A stretch of 7,857 nt of DNA from Microbacteriaceae bacterium (lineage in GTDB: Bacteria; Actinomycetota; Actinomycetes; Actinomycetales; Microbacteriaceae), in contig JAPOHQ010000044.1 of assembly GCA_029979375.1 (NCBI GenBank), positions 1-7,857 of the forward strand, given 5' to 3'. Positions 1-4,199 of this stretch are shown here, one piece after another (position 1 is the stretch's first letter; each line of letters starts with the position of its first letter). Both the position numbers and the translations under genes were made by a program. The notes beneath the pieces were generated by a model. The model ran no database searches, was not told the DNA's origin, and saw only the letters and a program-made list of their open reading frames with translations.

Positions 1-100
1 TATCATTAAGACGGAATTTATTGAAGACGAGATCTCTGATGAAGTTCTGAATCTCGTCCTCGACGGATATTCTTGTGGCTGACCTCAAAAAAGCATTCAT
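1..100 (-). CDS. 5' end of a minus-strand gene, possibly acyl-carrier-protein-like (partial)
   Basis: Reading the minus strand from an ATG at 100-98, the frame is open for 33 codons and runs off the left edge of the window. The peptide starts MNAFLRSATRISVEDEIQ and continues NFIRDLVFNKFRLND. The stretch from VEDEIQ to FRLND resembles helix 1 of acyl carrier proteins (a V/IEDxIrxFI pattern), but the phosphopantetheine Ser motif (DSL or DST) would lie outside the window, so this is a weak family call. A ribosome binding site with good spacing supports the start. An overlapping plus-strand frame (2-82, ending in TGA) is also open, so strand choice depends mainly on the binding site. If it is an acyl carrier protein, it would carry acyl or aminoacyl groups on a phosphopantetheine arm, perhaps in a specialised lipid or surface-polysaccharide pathway, which would suit the neighbouring acyltransferase fragment. 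Confidence 0.4.
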   Translation of the reverse strand, partial: MNAFLRSATRISVEDEIQNFIRDLVFNKFRLND

Positions 101-103
101 ATT

Positions 104-113
104 CTCCACCTTT
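104..113 (-). promoter_or_regulatory. Ribosome binding site of the minus-strand gene starting at 100
   Basis: On the minus strand the bases AAAGGTGGAG lie just upstream of the ATG at 100-98. AAAGGTGG is followed by 5 bases (AGAAT) before the ATG. It is a close match to the anti-Shine-Dalgarno complement at a good distance. It is the main reason to prefer the minus-strand reading of this end of the window over the plus-strand one. Confidence 0.5.
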
Positions 114-119
114 CTATAG

Positions 120-623
120 CTAACATCGGTCTTCTATTTCTTGACCTTCTTGATTGGTGCCGTGGTTTACATCGGCAGAGAACGACTGCTGCCGCTTCTC
201 GCAAGGAGGTCTATTGCCTACGTTTCGATTGGCCTTGGTTTTTTTGCGTTGTTTTTTGTTAGCCAGGATTGGGGTGTTCCTCAGAACCCTTGGCTTTACA
301 GCTTTGCGGTTTGGTTGCTGTCCGCCGGTGTTATCGGGCTCTTTCTGCGCTTCGCGTCCGGAGAGAACAGGTTTGTGCGGTTTTTGTCCGATGGCAGCTA
401 CTGGCTCTACCTAATTCACTTGCCCCTAGTGTTTTTCTTCTTGGTGATTGGTTCCGAGGCAAAGCTTTCAGCCATCGCAAACGTGACCATGACCACGTTG
501 GCAACGCTGGTTATTGCCTACGCCAGCTACAAGTTGTTTGTGAGGAGCACTTTTATCGGTGCTCTTTTGAATGGCCGTCGCTATCCATTTACCGCAAAGG
601 GCGAGCCGTCAACTCCTCAATAG
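120..623 (+). pseudogene. C-terminal remnant of a membrane acyltransferase (acyltransferase-3 / OpgC-like)
   Basis: The frame is open from just after an in-frame TAG (117-119) to TAG at 621-623. The first usable start is TTG at 141, which would give 160 residues but has no Shine-Dalgarno sequence. The peptide is strongly hydrophobic, with about four membrane segments, and carries SDGSYWLYLIHLPLV (residues 83-97 from the TTG), the hallmark near the C-terminus of acyltransferase-3 proteins that acylate sugars or glucans at the membrane. Family members are usually about 350-400 residues with a catalytic His near the N-terminus. Here the whole N-terminal half, including that region, is missing, and upstream sequence in other frames does not restore it. 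The divergent gene's ribosome binding site abuts the break, so a deletion or rearrangement is likely. The segment is T-rich, with many TTT, TTG and GTT codons, unlike the genes downstream, which suits a transferred surface-polysaccharide locus. It probably no longer encodes a working enzyme; translation as a fragment cannot be excluded. Confidence 0.65.
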
Positions 624-1278
624 GCAGTCGCTCCGCCTGCCAAGAGTTGATCGGGTGGTCGGACGGATAACCGATGCTCATGCCACAGACGAGGGCATAC
701 TCCTTCGGCACATCGAACTCTTCGCGAATTATGTCGGGATAGTTGCCGAGGTAACCCTGGGCACAGGTGCCGATTCCGTGACTCTTGGCAGAGAGCATTA
801 GGGTTTGCATGTAGAGGCCAAGGTCGAGCGTTCCAAAGTGATCTAGGCCGCGGTGGGTAAAGAAGAACAATGCCACCGGAGCCCCAAAGAACTTATAGTT
901 GCGCTCGAGAAATCTAAATCTGGACTCTTTGTCGGCTCGATCAATCCCGAGAGTGTCGTAAATGCCTTTCCCAACCCTTTGGCTGCGCTCGATTAGCCCT
1001 GGTGGGTAGGGGATCTCGTGGGTGAAGTCTGGACTGTTGCCCATTCCCGGAACCTCGAGGTTCTCCCGCAGCCTTGCGACAAGCCTCTGACTTATTCGGT
1101 CACGCTGCTCACCTTTTGCCACTGCGACCATGAATGGTCTGGTGTTCGACCAGCTGGGTGCCGTAACCCCGTCGTTGAGGATTTGCTGTAGCAGCTCGTC
1201 CTCGATCGGCTTGTTGGTGAAGTCTCGTGTTGAGCGCCTGGACTGGGCTAGTTCTCGAAAGTCTTTAGGGGTGAGCAT
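589..1278 (-). CDS. Nitroreductase-family FMN-dependent oxidoreductase
   Basis: This 229-residue protein fits the nitroreductase family, cytosolic FMN flavoenzymes (usually homodimers) that use NAD(P)H to reduce nitroaromatics, quinones or similar acceptors. The N-terminal FMN-phosphate motif RRSTRDF (residues 14-20) is clear, followed by APSWSNTRPF (40-49), the family's APSaxNxQPW-type flavin loop. The helix LDLGLYMQTLMLSAKSHGIG (about 151-170) and the GMSIGYP segment (about 199-205) complete the fold. Length is normal for the family. The ATG at 1278 has no good Shine-Dalgarno sequence, but a TAGCAT box ends 6 bases before it, which suggests a leaderless transcript. It is divergent from the antiporter gene, and its last 35 bases overlap the 3' end of the acyltransferase remnant. 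Physiological substrate cannot be told from sequence; detoxification or quinone reduction is plausible. Confidence 0.88.
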   Translation of the reverse strand: MLTPKDFRELAQSRRSTRDFTNKPIEDELLQQILNDGVTAPSWSNTRPFMVAVAKGEQRDRISQRLVARLRENLEVPGMGNSPDFTHEIPYPPGLIERSQRVGKGIYDTLGIDRADKESRFRFLERNYKFFGAPVALFFFTHRGLDHFGTLDLGLYMQTLMLSAKSHGIGTCAQGYLGNYPDIIREEFDVPKEYALVCGMSIGYPSDHPINSWQAERLPIEELTARPLR

Positions 1279-1284
1279 CCCAAA

Positions 1285-1290
1285 ATGCTA
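1285..1290 (-). promoter_or_regulatory. Candidate -10 box (TAGCAT) for a leaderless nitroreductase transcript
   Basis: On the minus strand TAGCAT fits the actinobacterial TANNNT -10 pattern and lies 6 bases (TTTGGG) before the ATG at 1278. This would place the transcription start on or next to the start codon. No convincing TTGACA-like -35 box is seen at 16-18 bases upstream, where the sequence is GTAGCT. Absence of a Shine-Dalgarno sequence is consistent with leaderless translation. Confidence 0.45.
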
Positions 1291-1300
1291 CGCCAATCAT

Positions 1301-1308
1301 TCGGCCGA
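1301..1308. repeat. Perfect 8-bp palindrome TCGGCCGA upstream of the nitroreductase -10 box
   Basis: TCGGCCGA is its own reverse complement. It lies 10 bases upstream of the nitroreductase -10 candidate, between it and the expected -35 position. It could be half of an operator, but an 8-bp palindrome in GC-rich DNA is common by chance. Confidence 0.2.
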
Positions 1309-1337
1309 GCTACCGCCGCCGCGAAATAAGCCGGAAA

Positions 1338-1347
1338 CAGCTAGCTG
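1338..1347. promoter_or_regulatory. Perfect 10-bp palindrome CAGCTAGCTG, candidate operator of the antiporter promoter
   Basis: CAGCTAGCTG is a perfect 10-bp palindrome two bases upstream of the TAAAAT -10 candidate of the antiporter gene. A protein bound there would overlap the promoter spacer and block RNA polymerase. There is no local regulator gene in the window and no second copy, so the role is an inference from position and symmetry only. Confidence 0.3.
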
Positions 1348-1349
1348 GG

Positions 1350-1355
1350 TAAAAT
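1350..1355 (+). promoter_or_regulatory. Candidate -10 box (TAAAAT) for a leaderless antiporter transcript
   Basis: TAAAAT is a near-consensus -10 hexamer (TATAAT) and ends 6 bases (TCAGTT) before the GTG at 1362. The predicted transcription start coincides with the GTG, and no Shine-Dalgarno sequence is present, so the mRNA is probably leaderless. The region at the expected -35 (about 1327-1332, TAAGCC) is a poor match, as is common in actinobacteria. Confidence 0.5.
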
Positions 1356-1361
1356 TCAGTT

Positions 1362-2981
1362 GTGATTGAGGGGTCCTTTGTTTCCGTTGCGCTGATTCTG
1401 GCGCTGGCTGTGGTTGCCGGTGCGCTTGCCAAACTGCTGCGTCAGCCGATCATCGTCTCCTACATAATCGTCGGCATCCTCGCCGGCCCCACCGCCTTCA
1501 ACCTCGTTGAGGGAGCCGACGAGATTCGACTCTTTGCCAAGTTCGGCATCGCGATACTGCTTTTTCTGGTGGGGCTAAAGCTCGATTTCCACATGATCCG
1601 GACCACCGGCAAGGTGGCGGCGATTGCCGGCCTCGCCCAGGTGCTTTTCACCGCAGTAGTCGGCTTCGGGATTGCCCTTTTGTTTGGCCTAGACGTGACG
1701 ACGGCCGCCTATGTCGCGGTTGCACTCACGTTCTCCTCCACAATCATCATCATCAAGCTTCTTGGCGATAAGCGGCAACTGGACAGGCTCTATGGCCGCA
1801 TCGCCGTTGGAATTCTGATTATTCAAGACATCCTCGTTGTTGTGGCGATGGTGGTCATTGTCACCATCGGAACTCCAGGCGCCAGCCCACTCGAGGACCT
1901 GACCCAAACTCTGGTCTTCAGCGTTGTCTTCCTGGGTCTTGTGGCACTCATCTCCAAGTTCGTCCTGCAGCGGGCATTGGACTGGGTTGCAAAGAGCCCT
2001 GAGCTGACCCTTTTGTTCGGGGTTGCCTGGGCCATAGTCTTGGCCGCCGCAAGCTCGCTGATTGGGTTGAGCATGGAAATCGGCGCATTTGTTGCGGGTG
2101 TGGCGCTCGCATCAACGGCCTACCGAGAGTCGCTGGGTGCGCGAATGGTGAGCCTGCGAGATGTGATGCTGCTGTTCTTCTTCATTGAGCTGGGAGCATC
2201 GCTAACCTTTGCCGATGCGCTCGGGCAGCTGTTGCCGGCGATTGTGCTCTCGATATTTGTTCTGGTTGGGAAGCCGCTAATCATCTTCGCGATCATGGGA
2301 TGGATGGGATACCGTTCGGCAACCTCGTTCCGCACCGGCGTCGCCCTGGCCCAGATATCCGAGTTCTCCCTGATTCTTGTGGCGCTGGGTTACTCGCTTG
2401 GTCAGATCGACTCCTCGGTCTTGAGTTTGATCACGCTGGTGGGGGTCATCACGATCACCGTCTCTAGCTACCTGATCCTCTACTCGGAGCAGCTGCTGGC
2501 AAAGGCCCACGGCTTTATGGAAATCTTCGAGCGCAAGAGCAACGACAGCGTCGATGAGGAGCGCGAGTCACACAACTACGACGCAATTGTCATCGGTGCC
2601 GGCAGGTTTGGCTCGGAGGTTATCTCGGGCCTGTGTGCCAAGGGCTCCTCGGTGTTGGCCGTGGAGATGGACCCGGAGGCCAGGGCAAAGGCCAAAGAGC
2701 TTGGTGCCGAGACCCTGTTTGGCGATGTCTCGGACCCTGAATTTGCCAAAATGCTTCCGATTCACCAGACCCTGACAATCATCTGCACGGCCCCGGATCG
2801 AGCAACCAACACCGTGCTGCTCCAGAGCCTCAAGTATCTTGGCTATGAGGGTGAGCTTTACCTAACAGCGCTGGACAACCAAACCGCCGAGCTCTTTGAG
2901 AAGGAGGAGCGGGTTACCACGATTAGGCCTCTAAAGATGGCCGCGGCTAACATCATCAAGGGTCTTAGCAAGGAGGAATAG
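1362..2981 (+). CDS. CPA2-family cation:proton antiporter with C-terminal RCK (TrkA-N) domain, KefB-like
   Basis: This 539-residue inner-membrane protein has an N-terminal Na+/H+-exchanger domain (about residues 1-385) with roughly a dozen hydrophobic segments. CPA2 signatures are visible: GIAILLFLVGLKLDF, then TFSSTIIIIKLLGDK, a conserved Gln-Asp pair (Q155-D156 in IIQDIL) where ion-translocating residues sit in KefC-like proteins, and ALAQISEFSLIL. After a charged linker (DSVDEERESHN) comes a cytosolic RCK_N Rossmann domain from about residue 406, with GAGRFG (412-417) as the dinucleotide-binding loop and an acidic residue (E435) at the end of the second strand. The protein ends soon after this domain, so it lacks the RCK_C ligand domain of some relatives. 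The likely role is K+ or Na+ efflux coupled to proton entry, gated by NAD(H) or a related ligand. The GTG start is favoured by the TAAAAT box 6 bases upstream. The stop overlaps the next gene by one base. The transported ion is not certain. Confidence 0.88.
   Translation: MIEGSFVSVALILALAVVAGALAKLLRQPIIVSYIIVGILAGPTAFNLVEGADEIRLFAKFGIAILLFLVGLKLDFHMIRTTGKVAAIAGLAQVLFTAVVGFGIALLFGLDVTTAAYVAVALTFSSTIIIIKLLGDKRQLDRLYGRIAVGILIIQDILVVVAMVVIVTIGTPGASPLEDLTQTLVFSVVFLGLVALISKFVLQRALDWVAKSPELTLLFGVAWAIVLAAASSLIGLSMEIGAFVAGVALASTAYRESLGARMVSLRDVMLLFFFIELGASLTFADALGQLLPAIVLSIFVLVGKPLIIFAIMGWMGYRSATSFRTGVALAQISEFSLILVALGYSLGQIDSSVLSLITLVGVITITVSSYLILYSEQLLAKAHGFMEIFERKSNDSVDEERESHNYDAIVIGAGRFGSEVISGLCAKGSSVLAVEMDPEARAKAKELGAETLFGDVSDPEFAKMLPIHQTLTIICTAPDRATNTVLLQSLKYLGYEGELYLTALDNQTAELFEKEERVTTIRPLKMAAANIIKGLSKEE
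2970..2976 (+). promoter_or_regulatory. Strong ribosome binding site of the 82-residue membrane protein
   Basis: AAGGAGG lies inside the last codons of the antiporter gene, 4 bases before the GTG at 2981. It is a near-perfect Shine-Dalgarno sequence and fixes the start of the small gene. It also argues that this short reading frame is truly translated, coupled to antiporter translation. Confidence 0.75.
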
Positions 2982-3229
2982 TGGAAGAGCTAGCAACCTT
3001 TGTCGCCTACCTCTTCGCATTCTTTATCGCCATCGCGGTTGTCAATCTGGTTGTCGGAATCCTCGTTCGCAAACAAAGACTCAAGCTTTGGATTGGGCAC
3101 GTTGTGAACACCCTCACCGGTCTGGTTGCCATCTTTGGAATCAGCATCGCCTGGGCGCTAGGGGCTCCCGCACTGCTCTCAGTGCTTGCCGTCTCCATAA
3201 TCCTTACCTTCCCACGAAGGACCAAATAG
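2981..3229 (+). CDS. Small membrane protein of unknown function, coupled to the antiporter
   Basis: I do not recognise this 82-residue protein. It has one hydrophobic segment at about residues 7-29, a basic loop RKQRLK (30-35), and a second hydrophobic stretch at about 38-77 that is long enough for a two-helix hairpin. It ends in a basic PRRTK tail. By the positive-inside rule the loop and tail are cytosolic and the N-terminus is outside. There is no signal peptidase site, lipobox or known motif. The GTG shares one base with the antiporter stop (TAGTG) and has a strong Shine-Dalgarno sequence, so the two are almost certainly one operon and translationally coupled. This suggests an accessory or assembly subunit of the antiporter, an inference from context only. 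An unrelated envelope function is equally possible. Confidence 0.72.
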   Translation: MEELATFVAYLFAFFIAIAVVNLVVGILVRKQRLKLWIGHVVNTLTGLVAIFGISIAWALGAPALLSVLAVSIILTFPRRTK

Positions 3230-3258
3230 TTGTTTTGGCAGAAGCGCGCAGCTGCACC

Positions 3259-3264
3259 TAACCT
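3259..3264 (+). promoter_or_regulatory. Candidate -10 box (TAACCT) for the crotonase gene
   Basis: TAACCT fits TANNNT and lies 7 bases (AAGTGGT) before the GTG at 3272. It matches the leaderless arrangement seen at two other genes here. It is weaker because the crotonase could also be read from the upstream operon mRNA, and a GAAGGA at 3216-3221 sits 8 bases before an in-frame TTG at 3230. Confidence 0.25.
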
Positions 3265-3271
3265 AAGTGGT

Positions 3272-4045
3272 GTGAGCGAGAAGGTAACCGTCGAGAAGGT
3301 CGGCCACATCCTGAAGATTGGTCTGAACCGGCCAGAGAAGATGAATGCGGCCGATGAGGAGATGCTTCACGGCCTATCGCTAGCCTTCGGTCAGCTAGAT
3401 CGCGACCCCGAGCTCCGCGTCGGAGTGGTATTTGCCCATGGCGACCACTTCACGGCCGGACTAGACCTATTTGACGTTGGCCCCAAGATGCAAAAGGGCA
3501 AACTCGAGATGATTCCTGAGGGTGGGCTTGATCCTTGGGGCATCCAAACCAGACAGGTGAAGAAGCCGGTCGTCATGGCAACCAGGGGAACCTGCTACAC
3601 CCTCGGAGTCGAACTGGCACTGGCAAGCGATGTCGTGGTTGCCGCCAGCGACTCAAAGTTTGGCCAGCTCGAGGTCTCCAGGGCAATACTTCCCTTTGGA
3701 GGCGGAACCATCCGCCTGCCAAGGGCCGCAGGCCATGTCAAAGCCATGCGCTACCTCCTCACCGGCGATCGCTGGGGAGCCCAGGAGGCGATGGATATGA
3801 ACATGGTCACCGAGATCGTGGAGCCGGGTCAGGAGCTGGACCGAGCCATGGAGCTGGCTCAAAGGATTGCGGATCAGGCGCCTCTGGCGGTTCAGGCCAC
3901 GCTTGACTCTTCTCGCAACGAAGACATTGCCGGTGAGAAAGCTCAGCTCATGGCAAGGCTTGCTGGTCTGATGCAAACCAAGGATGTTGCGCGAGGCATG
4001 AAGGCTTTTGTCACGAAGAAGCCAGCCAAGTTCAAGGGTGACTAG
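3272..4045 (+). CDS. Crotonase-family enoyl-CoA hydratase/isomerase
   Basis: From GTG at 3272 this gives 257 residues, the usual length of a stand-alone enoyl-CoA hydratase, starting MSEKVTVEKVGHILKIGLNRP as homologues do. The frame also extends to TTG at 3230 (271 residues), right after the stop of the previous gene, with a GAAGGA 8 bases upstream; I prefer 3272 because the extra 14 residues look unlike the family. The AGLDL segment (62-66) forms the first half of the oxyanion hole. E114 (in GVELAL) and E134 (in GQLEV) are 20 residues apart, as are the two catalytic glutamates of rat mitochondrial hydratase (144 and 164), so hydratase chemistry is plausible. The segment before E114 reads CYTLGVE where the classic form is YALGGGCE; the usual oxyanion-hole Gly is replaced by Leu. 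The role is probably hydration or isomerisation of 2-enoyl-CoA in fatty-acid or amino-acid breakdown. It lies between the antiporter pair and the fad operon, on the same strand as both. The exact substrate is unknown. Confidence 0.85.
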   Translation: MSEKVTVEKVGHILKIGLNRPEKMNAADEEMLHGLSLAFGQLDRDPELRVGVVFAHGDHFTAGLDLFDVGPKMQKGKLEMIPEGGLDPWGIQTRQVKKPVVMATRGTCYTLGVELALASDVVVAASDSKFGQLEVSRAILPFGGGTIRLPRAAGHVKAMRYLLTGDRWGAQEAMDMNMVTEIVEPGQELDRAMELAQRIADQAPLAVQATLDSSRNEDIAGEKAQLMARLAGLMQTKDVARGMKAFVTKKPAKFKGD

Positions 4046-4054
4046 TTGTTAATA

Positions 4055-4079
4055 CTGTCCTAGTTGACAGGTCTATTTT
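4055..4079 (+). terminator. Inverted repeat plus T-run after the crotonase gene; weak terminator or operator
   Basis: CTGTC (4055-4059) and GACAG (4066-4070) form a 5-bp stem with a 6-base loop, followed by GTCTATTTTT. It begins 10 bases after the crotonase stop, as an intrinsic terminator would, but the stem is short and weak. The right arm also contains TTGACA (4064-4069), a perfect -35 consensus, so the same element could be an operator over the fad-operon promoter. I see no good -10 at 17 bases from it; the nearest candidate, TACACA at 4089-4094, leaves a 19-base gap. The rest of the gap to 4199 is AT-rich in its first half and shows no clear gene or RNA. Confidence 0.3.
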
Positions 4080-4189
4080 TGTAGGAAATACACAAGTTTT
4101 CTTTTCTTAGGGATTCGGAAGTTGTCACCGCCCTAGAAATTCGCGACACCCCCTTTCTCAGCCGCTCAACCTGGCCTTGACTAGAGTCC

Positions 4190-4195
4190 GAGGTG
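4190..4195 (+). promoter_or_regulatory. Ribosome binding site of the acyl-CoA oxidase/dehydrogenase gene
   Basis: GAGGTG lies 4 bases before the ATG at 4200. It fixes the start of the first gene of the fad operon and shows that this mRNA has a leader, unlike the leaderless pattern inferred for the antiporter and nitroreductase genes. Confidence 0.65.
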
Positions 4196-4199
4196 AACT

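Noticed and set aside
2..82. Plus-strand open frame ending in TGA at 80-82, as the tail of an upstream gene
   Set aside because: It overlaps the minus-strand frame in the same codon register. The minus-strand reading has an ATG with a ribosome binding site and a family-like motif, while this tail shows none. It remains possible and depends on sequence outside the window.
3007..3309. 100-codon minus-strand frame
   Set aside because: It is antisense to the small membrane protein and the crotonase start, has no recognisable motif, and the plus-strand reading has a strong ribosome binding site.
4123..4148. Second TGTC...GACA pair in the gap before the fad operon, as a repeat operator
   Set aside because: The 18-base spacing differs from the 6-base spacing of the first pair and the arms are only 4 bases, so chance is the better explanation.
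4177..4187. TTGACT and TAGAGT near the acyl-CoA oxidase start, as its promoter
   Set aside because: The two hexamers overlap or abut, so they cannot be a -35/-10 pair, and a start there would remove or crowd the ribosome binding site.
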